A DNA stretch of 64,000 nt from Margaritispora aquatica (lineage: Eukaryota > Ascomycota > Leotiomycetes > Helotiales > Discinellaceae), in assembly GCA_007644065.1 (NCBI GenBank), contig VJWN01000005.1:868001-932000 (forward strand), written 5' to 3'. Position numbers and translations under genes: made by a program. Below the pieces are notes generated by a model. That model did not search any database. It was not told the DNA's origin and was given only the letters and a program-made list of their open reading frames with translations. Positions 19,961-30,332 of the stretch are shown here, one piece after another. Within the stretch, counting starts at the first letter, position 1. The number at the start of each line of letters is the position of its first letter.

Positions 19961-22900
19961 GCTTGCTCTCCCTTGTCCCTCTAGCACGTTCTTGGAGTAT
20001 GTAACGAAGTTGGGGATGTTGAGAGTACAGAATGGATCTGATAACCAGAGTTTCGAAGTAGATGCGTGTCTTCGACTGTACTGTAACTTCCTGACAAATC
20101 TTTGACTGCTTCGCAGACTGAAGACTTTGTGAAATGATCGTTCGAAGAAAGTCCGGTGCGGGCGGCGAGCTATGTTGTCGAAGGAGTCTGCTACGTTGAA
20201 GAACGAATTCAACCAGCCTCGTTTGCCGGAATTACAGAACAATCACCGAGAGCCCAACCACGTCGTAATGAGCGAAGGTTCAATGCACCCGCTGGTCGAA
20301 CTTAGAGATTTCCTGGGTTGTTCCCGGCGTCTACGCGTGGGGACCAGGCACATTCAGCGAAACCGGCTCTGTTGATTGTTATGAAGGTTGTGAAGAAGAG
20401 AACCAGGAGTGTATGCTCAAACCAGAAGCCATAAGCTCTCGCAGAGAACAATATAGCCGTTGGGGAAATCAGAAAGGGGAGAAGTGGAGTGGAGGAGGTC
20501 GAGATAGGAGTGGAAGTAGAAGTAGAAGTGATGTTGTGATGTTCCATTTGCAAGCGGTTGCTCTAGGTTTCTCGACGAGGAATAGCGGCTTGCGGACCTT
20601 TCACGAATCTGTCGATTTCACCTTCAGGCTGAGAGCTGGCTGAGAGCCGGGGCAGTACAGTGGATACAAAATTATTGGATTATAACTCTGGGGTAACCAA
20701 TCAATATTCTTATGCCATTGAAATCGCCCCTTCAAGCTTGAAGAGTCCTTGAACACCCCTTGAAGTCTGCATTAGTGATTGGTTCTAATGGTCTGGATCG
20801 TGAACGCTCTAAACACCAACCCAGCAACTTCTGCAGCCCACTCGAACGCCAAAATGGATCCCATCGATCTTCTCCTGTCACCAGCTAACCTCTGTGCACC
20901 TCTCCTCTCCTCTTTTCCCGGCTCCACCACCACCAGGCTGTACCTCCGTACTCCGTACTGCAAACTCAGGGCGTTCAGTTCCAGCAGGTCCTGTGCATGT
21001 GCATACGTTGTTGGCGCATCGAAACATTGCTGAAGCAGAGAAGAAGGGTGTCCCAATTGGTCATGTTCGTCAATGTGACTCTGTCATACGTCCCGATGTC
21101 TGAATCTCCCTTGAGCCGGCATATGCTCTTGTTTCATGAACCATTTCCATGACTTTGTTTGTCTCCTATCTGGCCAGAAACTGGATTTTGGATGCTACAC
21201 TGCTGAATCTCCTTCGTGGAACACTGCACCGGTTATGGACACTCGAAATCGCTTCAGTGTCACTTCTATCCTGTGTTTCGATTCTCCTACTGGCGCCCCT
21301 TAGGCCCTCAGAGCTTTACAAGCAATATCCCTCGGTGTCTCCGTTTGACAACCGCTGGGCCAAGTATTATTAGACTGTCAATGCGATTACTGCAGCATAT
21401 CTAGGGCAGTGTTTACAGCACTTGAAGCCATGAAAGTGCATAATTTTCCGAGTCTTTTGTTCTTACAACTACCCCCCTTTTCCGATGAAAGGGGGCGATA
21501 TAACTAGAGCCGAGATCACACTGCTGCACAACAATGCAAGGGAGATCATAACAAATATCCTGATTAGCCGAGTCTTGCCTTTTGGAAGACTGGAATCCTT
21601 GCTATTGGCTGGCTTTCTCACTCAGCATGACTGCGTCGAAACCGTTATTTGCTGCTACCGGAGAATCTCCAATGGATGTATGCTGTGCCGCCGGTGGTGG
21701 TGGAAAATATGCATAGCTGGTAATTTATGAGCAACCATAAACGTCAATTTAGGGTAGGACAAATTTGCGCTTTGAATGACTACCGTGTGATTAGTTGATA
21801 TTTTAGACGAAATTAGGTACTTCAAGTATTGTGTAACAGAAAGTGAAAGGCGGAAAACTTTTGTTAATAAGTAAAAGGGCCCTGAAAAAGCATGCTATTA
21901 CTATGTAACAGTAAGTACGGTTGGTTCCCAAGCACGATTTCTGTTTCTTGCCGATGTCCAAAATACGAAACATCTAACCTAATTGTTGGTTTCCATATAC
22001 AGGTACTTATGGATTAGTCGAGAACGGATCAGAATTATAACGCAGGCTTCTCAACAAGATATATTAAAAGACATTTATTGATAAGAACCACATCTGATGG
22101 CTTTTGGGCAGTATTTACGACTGCTGAATAAGCAAGATTATTCCGTAGGAAGTTACAACCACTACATTTCAAGATACAATCACTACACTTCAAAACAGCA
22201 CACTCTGATCACTTGTGGAAGCAGCTGAAGTAAGAAGAAATGTCCCCGAATAGCCATCAGGGAGCGAATCAAAGGACACACCATTTGATCATTACTGGTT
22301 TCCTGGATGTGGAACAGTACAGAGTGTCTTCACCATTAAGCAAAACAGGAAAATACCTGCCTGAGCACTTCTAGTCTTATTGTATGAGCCAACGAAATGT
22401 GAATGAATTTTTGTTTCGAAGAGGTCCCTAGAGATTTGATTTAACTCCATCTTGATGCAGTTGAAAACTTGAAGAGCCTTCTGTCGTTGCAATCCTTTGG
22501 GACTCAAGAACTCCTCATTCATTGAGTGCCAAAGCCATATTACAGCTGCCGTTTTATGAAACATAGAAATTCCTGCTGTTTCTATGCTCTGGTTAATAAG
22601 CTACATGATTGTTCTACATCTATTCAGTTGAATGACCTATTTGATTCAATTGATCTCGCTTAATGCACATGCTGTTCGAAGCATCACATACTTTCGGATC
22701 AAAGTCAGCTCTACAGAACATACGCTCTTAATAAGCATATAGATCTATTCTCAGATGGAATTGCACCGACAACCGGCTATTAACAGCCTTTTATTACTGA
22801 TACATACCTATCTCTGTAAGAAATAAAAAGGCGCCTGATGAAATGAAGTCTTGCATGCTGCGGCAGTTCCTGAAATAGCTTCAGCCACAGTTAAAAGCCT

Positions 22901-23308
22901 GACTGGTGTGATCCTTTTTGTGGTGAATGTCTACGATATAACCAAGGACTTCACTCTACTTAGCCAACCTTTTCACCTTGTTGCTTGATCAGAGGCAATA
23001 AGGTCCTGGATAGGTAGTTCGGCTACACAACGGCTCGTATTACTGGTGTGTTTCCATTTAGGTCCGAGCTTCGTACCGTCCATTCCCCCTTTGTAAAAAG
23101 TTTAAGACCACAACCACCTTTGCCAACTGTCGTCGCGGTGCAGCACCGTATTAATTCTAGCAGCGCATTCATCCAAACGATCTCAGCGTAAAGAACAGGC
23201 CTGCCTCGCAATCTGCCAACGGCTTCCTGGAGGATCAACGCGCAGCCTGCAATCATCCACATGCGATCATAAACCCTTTCAGGATCCCATCGATTGAGGA
23301 CACCCAAC
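19961..23308. other. Gene-poor divergent interval
   Basis: 3.3 kb between the Ser/Pro-rich gene (-) and the mannosyltransferase gene (+). It includes the ATG-less open extension of the former (to 20242). 21.7-23.0 kb is AT-rich with no frame over about 90 codons that looks coding, and a small near-repeat (CACTACATTTCAAGATACAAT / CACTACACTTCAAAAC, 22158-22197). No transposase, LTR or RNA gene recognised. Confidence 0.5.
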
Positions 23309-24482
23309 ATGGGGCCATCACGGTCAATACGGCGTTCGAATCCGATCACAGTGGTGGTGGGAATCGCGCTGTGCCTCTTTATTGTGTACTTTTTATTTAC
23401 GCCGTCGAGCAGCGATTCAGCAGCTGCGAAGCTACGAAAGGCCAACGCAGCATCAAATCCACTCTCTCCACCAACCTCTGCTTTTCGAAAACAGAGCGAG
23501 AAGTCCAATGGCAAACGGATACCTCCTCCAGTTATACACTACCATATGAACAATGTGACGAGCTCGAGCAATCCAGTTGCGAATCGGGAGACGATTCTGA
23601 TCTTGACACCTTTGGCCAGATTCTATCAGGAGTATTGGGATAATCTTTTGAGCCTGACGTATCCTCACGAATTGGTCACTCTTGCGTTCATCATTCCGAA
23701 GAATAAGGATGGTAATCTGGCGACCACAGCTTTACAAGAGCAGATCACGAAGACACAGAAATCTGGACCGGTCAAGGATCGATTCGCAAGCATCATTATC
23801 GAAAGACAGGATTTTGATCCACCTCTGCTGTCGCAGAACGAGCAAGAGAGGCACAAGATGGAAAATCAAAAGGCACGGCGAGCGGCTATGTCGAGAGCCA
23901 GAAATTCTCTACTCTTCACCACTCTTGGCCCTTCCACCTCATGGGTACTCTGGCTCGATTCGGATATCATCGAGACCCCACCGGACTTGATTCAAGATCT
24001 TGCATCCCACGACAAGGCAATTATTGTTCCAAACTGTTTCCAGCGTTTCGTGGATCCCAAGACCAATGCACCATCAGAGAGACCATACGATTTCAACAGT
24101 TGGCAGGACAGTGAGACTGCAAGGAAGCTGGGCGAGGAAATGGGACCAGATGATATTCTCCTGGAGGGATACGCACAGATGGCTACATACAGAACATTGA
24201 TGGCATACATGGCGACGGATGGAGGAGATCCTAAACAGGAGATACCGCTGGATGGAGTTGGAGGCACAGCTCTACTGGTGAAGGCTGAAGTGCATCGCGA
24301 TGGTGCTATGTTCCCACCATTCCCATTCTATCATCTCATCGAGACTGAAGGCTTTGCAAAAATGGCGAAGAGGCTCGGATGGAGTGCGACAGGGTTGCCA
24401 AACTATAAGGTATGTTCTTATATCTTTTCATTGATTATCTACATGCTAACAATTGTCGCAGGTTTACCACTATAACGAGTGA
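23309..24482 (+). CDS. mnn9: Mannan polymerase subunit, Anp1/Mnn9/Van1 family (Mnn9-like)
   Basis: 373-residue Golgi type II membrane glycosyltransferase (GT62) of the mannan polymerase complexes that extend the alpha-1,6-mannose backbone of N-glycans. Two exons: 23309-24409 and 24462-24482, joined in phase 0 to give NYK-VYHYNE at the C-terminus. The intron has GTATGT and a GCTAAC branch point. MGPSRSIRRSNPITVVVG is a short basic cytosolic tail, followed by the membrane anchor (GIALCLFIVYFLF), a Ser-rich stem, and the catalytic domain from about ETILILTPLARF. The DxD-type motif is WVLWLDSDIIETPP. LLEGYAQMATYRTLMAYM and DGVGGTALLVKAEVHRDGAMFPPF are family blocks. The RRSNP-type N-terminus and compact size favour Mnn9 over Van1 or Anp1, but a tree would be needed. 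The open frame continues five codons upstream from a TTG. The ATG at 23309 is the sensible start. Confidence 0.9.
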
Positions 24483-25120
24483 GAGGTCTGGTGAAGATCA
24501 CCTATAAGTTCATGAAATACCCAGCAAGCCAAGACTTGCTATGGATGGAAGGAAACATATGGACCAAAAGCTGCATGGGCGGCCGTTTATTTGTACAATG
24601 TATGGCGTTATGTGAGAATAGCATCGCATGAGTCGGAGACTCTATACCAATTGAGCTTGTGTATACGATAGAGCGAATCTCTACTGGGCCACCTTGCGTG
24701 GCAGGATTATAGAAAGGCATTGGTTGGCGTTTCCAAGATTTTCAATAATTCATTGCAGTGTTTTACACAAGCGGAACGTTTCTTATCATGATTATGTCCA
24801 TATGCCCAACAAGTAAAGTATTGAAGACTGTAATTCTGTGACTTGAATATTGGCGTAGCTCTATTGGGGACATCTGATTGGTGGCAGCCGACCAATCTTC
24901 AGCCTCGGCGCTTTTGAGCTAGAAACATTCCTCTCAGCTTCAACCTCCTGTCTCTTTGCTATACTTCACAACAAAGCTGTAGACACTTGAGAACCACGCC
25001 GCATCTACAATTCGCCAATTCATCCTCGCCATTGACGCGCCCTGCCACGAATTCCGCGAGCAGCTTCCATAAAGTCATAGACAGCGAATACATCCCGTCC
25101 CAGCCACACCACATTCCACG
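24483..25120. other. Intergenic between mnn9 and pex4
   Basis: 638 bp separating two plus-strand genes. It should hold the mnn9 3' UTR and pex4 promoter. The last 150 bp become clearly more C-rich toward the pex4 ATG. No other feature seen. Confidence 0.55.
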
Positions 25121-25666
25121 ATGTCGAAACGGAACTCCTCGTCCTCCTCCTCCCGCACGCCCACGAAACGAATCCTCACGGAGCTCCAAGCGTACAGCGC
25201 CTCCCCACCAGCGACAATCCCCTCCCTCGCACCCACCTCGTCCTCGAACCTGTTCGTGCTCTCCGCGATCCTGACGGGTGCTCCCCTCCCAAGCAGCTCC
25301 TTCTACCACACGGGACGGTGGCTCCTCACGCTCACGCTGCCGGCCAACTACCCGAACTCGCCGCCGAGCATCAAGTTCGTCACGCCGATCTGCCACCCGA
25401 ACGTGAACTGGGCCACGGGCGAGATCTGCCTCGACGTGCTGAAGGAGAACTGGACGCCCGTGCTGGGCGTCGTGGGCGCCCTGGAGTGTGTGGTGCGCCT
25501 ACTAGGCGAGCCGGGCCTGGATAGTCCCTTGGGATTGGAGGTCGCGGCGCTGTTGAGGGGTGGCGATACGGTGGGCGCGAGGGGCTTGGTGGGCTTTTGG
25601 TGTGCGGAGAGTAGGTGGGAGGGAGGGCTGCCGGTGGAGGAGGAGGAGAGGGGGTTTGGGAGGTGA
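25121..25666 (+). CDS. pex4: Peroxisomal ubiquitin-conjugating enzyme E2 (Pex4)
   Basis: Single-exon 181-residue E2 enzyme. The UBC fold runs from about residue 14 to 150: an N-terminal helix (KRILTELQAY), FYHTGRWLLTLTLPANYPNSPPSIKF, and the active-site segment CHPNVNWATGEICLDVLKENWTP, in which the Cys of EICLDVL is the thiolester residue and HPN the catalytic-loop motif. The C-H-P-N-V ... T-G-E-I-C-L-D pattern, the substitutions within the E2 core and the SPLGLEVAALLR helix fit Pex4, which with Pex22 mono-ubiquitinates the import receptor Pex5 for recycling. The N-terminus has a Ser tract and the C-terminus a Glu/Gly extension (LPVEEEERGFGR). The coding region is noticeably richer in G+C than its neighbours, with long open shadows in other frames. 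Another divergent E2 is possible but less likely. Confidence 0.85.
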   Translation: MSKRNSSSSSSRTPTKRILTELQAYSASPPATIPSLAPTSSSNLFVLSAILTGAPLPSSSFYHTGRWLLTLTLPANYPNSPPSIKFVTPICHPNVNWATGEICLDVLKENWTPVLGVVGALECVVRLLGEPGLDSPLGLEVAALLRGGDTVGARGLVGFWCAESRWEGGLPVEEEERGFGR

Positions 25667-26832
25667 TGATTGGGGAGAGGGAACTGGGAAATGAGGAAGG
25701 GGAAATGTATGAGTTGCTTTCTGGATTGGTTTGAAATGGGTGTGGGACAACTATGCCTGTCTGGAGTAGAATATGCTATGTGGAATGATATGCAACGGAG
25801 AGGCAACTCGGCGATTTGCCAAATTTATGGGCAAAGCATTGCGGGAGGGTTTACCTTGGGGTTTGATGTTGTCCAGAAGAGATGGGGGCGTCGAATGGAC
25901 TTCGGATATTTATATAAGATACAAATTGTGCATTAGACCGCAGTCGAGCAAAATTAGCGAAGCATGCATCTGTCTATTCACTGGACTCAGTATAATCAAT
26001 GGTATTGTTCATTACACAGTTCACAGGAGATCATCTGGATATGTATAAGATTGTTCGTTATAAGCAATATTCATTATGTGTCTGCACATGTATGCGACCC
26101 CTCAACATGCAATCCTATCCATCGTCATGGTACCAAATCTCCCCCATCCCCTCCCCTCTCCCCTCACTCGTCATCTCTTCGAAGATACCACGAAATAGAG
26201 GAAAGGACCCATCCGACGCCCGCAAGATACATACATACAATACTCCCTTCCCCCATTTACCCTATCGTCTCATCCCATCCAGGCATGAAGTAGAGTGGTT
26301 GTATTTGTCTCGCCCAATCCGACCCCGTTGGGTGTCGACGGGGAAGTCGGAGCGTAGACCAACTTGCAATGTAGTAAAGCAAATTATTATTGCAGAACCT
26401 CAAATGACCTCTTGTTCAAACCTCGCCCTTTACACAAATTCCATCAATCCATCCTATCATTAAAATGCAGCTAAACTTTCTAGATCCGCCGTATCCCGTG
26501 TGCATTCTAGAAGAAGAAAAAGGGCAATCTTTCCAAACCGGGAAAGAGGTGCAAAACCATGGGTCAAGGTATGAATCATGCCAAAGCTCTTGTTTGAGAT
26601 CTTTTGTCGCGATGTAAATGCCATGATGCAAAATCCGCTCAATGCGCCATAGCAAAGATTCGAAACCGAAAAAAACAGGAAGCCACCACAAACTTTGGGC
26701 GCTCCAGAAAATAAATATGCACATGAAATCCATTGCTCGTTATCTTGTGCTTCAATAGAATATTGAGCTCGTTGTCGATCTACCAAAAGGGATGGGCTTG
26801 ATGGTGGTAGTCGTGGGTAGGAAACGTCTGGT
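25667..26832. other. Convergent intergenic region
   Basis: About 1.2 kb between the pex4 3' end and the 3' end of the large Ser/Pro-rich gene. Overlapping short frames exist on both strands, with no conserved content. No RNA gene seen. Confidence 0.55.
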
Positions 26833-29466
26833 CTAGGATTGAGCTTCCTTTGGCTTCCAGAACTGCATCATACGGCTGATGCGTTTACTTTTGCTCGTCT
26901 TTTCCTTCTTGTCGCTCTCGCTGGTACTTGGTGCTCTAGACTCAATTGACAGTTTGCTCTTTTCTCCATGCGAGCTGCTTATGAGACGAGACAAGCTGGC
27001 CATACTCGATCGCTTGCGGGTAACAGCAGCAGATGATAGTGAAGCAGAGCGTTGCCCATCACGAAACTGAGGATTTCCGGCGCCGGGAAAGACCATGCTA
27101 TCTCTAGTCATAGTAGAGTTGCTGCTTGTCAGAGATGGAACATCGTCAACAGACATTCTAATCTCAGGTCCTGGTTCTCCAAGCAAGAGCGACTGGAAGT
27201 TATTCTCATCAGCAACGGACGAGGGAGCAGAAGAAATCCGCTGTGTGTCGTACGAAAACGGAGATCGAGGAGATGGAAGGGAGGACTGAGTCGTGGACCG
27301 TGGGCTGATCTGGTTAGGATAGGGCGGTTGAAGAGAGAATGACTGGATTTCTACCGGGGAGAGGTCCTTCGTAGCATTAGGTCTAAAAGGAGGAGTAGCG
27401 GTGGAGTCTGAAGACTGAGTCCTGGAGTCGGGCCTTGAAGGTATTGAATCGTCAACGATTTCAACAGGACTACATTCTTCCTCTTCGATGGGTTCATCGA
27501 TTAATGAAACCGCAGAATGCACTGATTTGGTGGAGCCCATGTTACGACGCTCGCCATCGCTGGATGATGATCCTTTCCGTTTCACGCTTCTTTGGAAAGA
27601 AGCCTCATCAAAATCCATCTGCTTGGTGGCATCCATTCCTTCAGAGTCTACAACCTTGATATCGATACCGAGGCTAGTATCGAGATCGTCTTCATTCTCA
27701 CCAGTTTTGATGCTTGAGTCCCTGTCAGACGAGGCTTTCGTATCTTCCCATTCCTCGTCCTCGTCTTCTTCGAAAACATCCTCCATAGCCATGGTTGAGT
27801 TGCTTCCCAGGCGATGCAAGCCAAATCTTGGGTTCTCGAACTCAGGCGCACTTTCAGCACGTCTGTGATAGTGCATTCCAGGTCCTGTAAAACCGGCTAA
27901 GCCTGCAGCACTATGCATTGCTCTCTTTCTCGTGCCCGATCGTTGAGATGAGTCCCAATCATCTCCAAAGCTAGACGGTGTGTTAAATGGTCCTAATGCA
28001 GCATCTAAATCGATGATGGGACTCATAGATTCTTCTGGGTAGTTCATTTTTCGTGGCTTCCATGTCGTAAAGTCAGTATTAAGCTCTGGTCGAGAAGGTG
28101 TTAGTTCCTCAACCTGATTGAAATTGAAGCTTTCAGCTTCATCCATAGGAGCAAATGATCTCAATGGTGGGGTTGGCGATCGTCTGCTCAACTTATGTTT
28201 CTGGCTACGTTGACGAGATTTACGACCAAGAATCGATCCAGCCCATGACCGCACTTTCTTTTGCTTCTTACTCGGCTTCCGTGATATCGATGATCTCCTG
28301 GAGCTGAGATGCTCGGTGGATTGGACTGGAATATTTGGCAATGGACTCTGCGTAACTTCAATGTTGGTTGCAGCAGGATTTCTGCCGTCTTTGACTGACG
28401 AAGCACTTGTGGGACGTGACTTTGGCGATGATTCTCCAGAATGTGGCTCATGACCGAAGAAAGACCATTTCTTTGCGGAACGAGGAGTGGGAGGTGCAGA
28501 CACATTCGCAGCCGCAGTTTCCGACAGCAAAGGCAGTGAGCCTCGTCGTCTAGGCGCAGGTGTTTCTGGTGATATCGATCGCTCGCGGTCCAAGATAGGT
28601 TCTGCAGTACGAGGGCGTGGATCGCTCATTCTGTTGTACGGTGCAAGTCCCCGGTTCTCTTTTGACGGTGGCGAAGACGTTCCGGACATGATTGAGGACA
28701 TGGAATTTGACACCGAGTGTCCTGGTCTAACCGTTGATGCAGAGTCCGAAGATACCATAGACAAAGGCCGTGGAATGATCTGCACATCATCTGAAAATCC
28801 CACTCTGGTGTTCTTCATTGATTTAATCGGCGGGCTATCTTCTGGGTTGGTGAATAGTTCGGTATCAATAGGTGGGCGAACAGCAGAATCAATGGATGCG
28901 GCGAATTGAGAATTCTGGTATCCATGACTTCCAGCAGCAGGGGATGTCGGTGCACTTGATCCACGGGGAGAGCTAGGACCTGGCTTTAAGATCAGCGATA
29001 AATCATTTTGACTGATTGCAGCGGAGCGCCTGTGTGCATGACGACGACCAGAAGATGGAGGAGGTAGATTGTGCTCGCTCTTGGTAGGGCTTGTTGATGC
29101 CGGACTACTCTCGCCCAAATATTCCGATAAATTCCTGCGGTGCGGCTGCGCCGTGAGTGGCCTGGGGATGGTTCTTGGAGATGCAGGAGACTGTGATCCA
29201 AATGTAAATTGTGGTAGAGTTTCACCAGGTCCATCATTTGAAGCACCTTTGAGTTCAAAGGTACTTAGTGGACGCCTACCCGTTGCGCGCGAGAACGATG
29301 CTGGAGCCGACGATGGGAATGTCGGTGATGAACGCCTTGCTGGAAACTTGAAGTCGGGTAGAGGCAGAGGACCAGGGGAATTGAGCCTTGGAGAAGGTCC
29401 CTCGGACAAACCAGGACTTGCTTGAGGTAAATGGTCGACAACGGTCGATGAAGAGACGGAAGTCAT
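26833..29466 (-). CDS. Large Ser/Pro-rich basic protein, conserved in filamentous fungi, function unknown
   Basis: Single-exon, 877 residues, mostly predicted disorder. The first 330 residues are Ser/Pro-rich with many SP/TP sites (SPRLNSPGPLPLPDF, TSPAAGSHG). A conserved-looking block, SAKKWSFFGHEP, is followed by a strongly basic patch (ISRKPSKKQKKVRSWAGSILGRKSRQRSQKHKLSRR, about residues 395-430). An acidic run EDVFEEDEDEEWED lies near 560. The C-terminus ends RKRSSMASLSRLISS and KSKRISRMMQFWKPKE, probably an amphipathic basic helix. There is no signal peptide or transmembrane helix, so an internal, perhaps cortical or cytoskeleton-associated, phosphoprotein is more plausible than a secreted one. 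I have a weak recollection of similar proteins being named 'cell wall proline rich protein'. The sequence itself does not support secretion. The ATG at 29466 begins MTSVSSSTVVDHL. Confidence 0.8.
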   Translation of the reverse strand: MTSVSSSTVVDHLPQASPGLSEGPSPRLNSPGPLPLPDFKFPARRSSPTFPSSAPASFSRATGRRPLSTFELKGASNDGPGETLPQFTFGSQSPASPRTIPRPLTAQPHRRNLSEYLGESSPASTSPTKSEHNLPPPSSGRRHAHRRSAAISQNDLSLILKPGPSSPRGSSAPTSPAAGSHGYQNSQFAASIDSAVRPPIDTELFTNPEDSPPIKSMKNTRVGFSDDVQIIPRPLSMVSSDSASTVRPGHSVSNSMSSIMSGTSSPPSKENRGLAPYNRMSDPRPRTAEPILDRERSISPETPAPRRRGSLPLLSETAAANVSAPPTPRSAKKWSFFGHEPHSGESSPKSRPTSASSVKDGRNPAATNIEVTQSPLPNIPVQSTEHLSSRRSSISRKPSKKQKKVRSWAGSILGRKSRQRSQKHKLSRRSPTPPLRSFAPMDEAESFNFNQVEELTPSRPELNTDFTTWKPRKMNYPEESMSPIIDLDAALGPFNTPSSFGDDWDSSQRSGTRKRAMHSAAGLAGFTGPGMHYHRRAESAPEFENPRFGLHRLGSNSTMAMEDVFEEDEDEEWEDTKASSDRDSSIKTGENEDDLDTSLGIDIKVVDSEGMDATKQMDFDEASFQRSVKRKGSSSSDGERRNMGSTKSVHSAVSLIDEPIEEEECSPVEIVDDSIPSRPDSRTQSSDSTATPPFRPNATKDLSPVEIQSFSLQPPYPNQISPRSTTQSSLPSPRSPFSYDTQRISSAPSSVADENNFQSLLLGEPGPEIRMSVDDVPSLTSSNSTMTRDSMVFPGAGNPQFRDGQRSASLSSAAVTRKRSSMASLSRLISSSHGEKSKLSIESRAPSTSESDKKEKTSKSKRISRMMQFWKPKEAQS

Positions 29467-29610
29467 GGCTTCGATGCCGTCGGTCGGTCGGCCACAAGAC
29501 GAATAAATTGTTCAATAGCTCCTCATCAAGTTGACAGAAGATTCGTCGTCGGCACAGGTTCGCAGTAACTGAGGTTGTATTTTTGTTTCGGAATCTGCAA
29601 TCGATATTGA

Positions 29611-29640
29611 GGGTAGGTAGGTAGATAGGTAGGTAGGTTA
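29611..29640. repeat. (GGTA)n microsatellite
   Basis: Seven to eight units of GGTA/AGGT with one GATA interruption, about 145 bp upstream of the minus-strand start at 29466, so probably in its 5' UTR or promoter. Confidence 0.85.
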
Positions 29641-30229
29641 AACGGTTTTCAATCTGCAGATCGAGATGTCGTGTTAGTCAAACTCCAGGAGGATTCAGTG
29701 CGCAGAGCAGAAGACTCCAGCAGATGGGGGAGGCAGGATATGTTGAGATCGCTGACGTACGATATTAAAGTTTCCAAAAGGTGTCTCAGGAAGGGATTTC
29801 GAGGAACGATCTTTAACGTCGACGAGAAAAGGCTCCTGAAAATCGAATGTTGGTTGGGATTAAAGGAGCGTGGTTTGTTGGTGTAAATGAGCGGACAGTC
29901 CGATAGACCAAAGCAAATCTCTTCAAGAGATGTCGAGATCGACTTGTTTCTAAAGGGCAACAAGGACGACGGCGAGGTTTTGGAGGAGGGTATTGATTGT
30001 TTGGAAGGGTTTTGAGAGGAGGGATCTGGAGTTTGTTTGGTACGGTAGGCAATTCGTATTTGGGGCTAGCGAGGCTAATTGATGAGACTACCTTAATGTT
30101 AGCCAAGGAGAGTATTCACTATTTAGGCACTAGTGCGCTGTTTGCAGCCACTGCAGTTAATCCTGAATGGCCGGAATTGTTGGAGAGTGGAGTGCTAGCA
30201 GGGATGGTCAAGCCAAGGACCCACTACTT

Positions 30230-30332
30230 GTCCAGGCACAAGGACAGTCAGCAGCAGGAGGACAGCAGTGTGAGCCAGAAGGAGGACAGCAGGCTCAGCA
30301 GGCTCAGCAGAAGCAGAACAACAGCAACAGGC
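30230..30332 (+). repeat. CAG/GGA-rich low-complexity tract
   Basis: Interspersed CAG, CAGCAGGAGGA and GCTCAGCAGGCTCAGCAG units. In one plus-strand frame it encodes Gln/Gly-rich residues but only within a 68-codon frame. It is best viewed as a degenerate trinucleotide repeat in non-coding DNA. Confidence 0.6.

Noticed and set aside
23023..23514. 163-codon minus-strand frame
   Set aside because: It overlaps the start of the mnn9 gene on the other strand and has no recognisable domain.
25348..25806. 152-codon minus-strand frame over pex4
   Set aside because: A shadow frame kept open by the high GC content of pex4.
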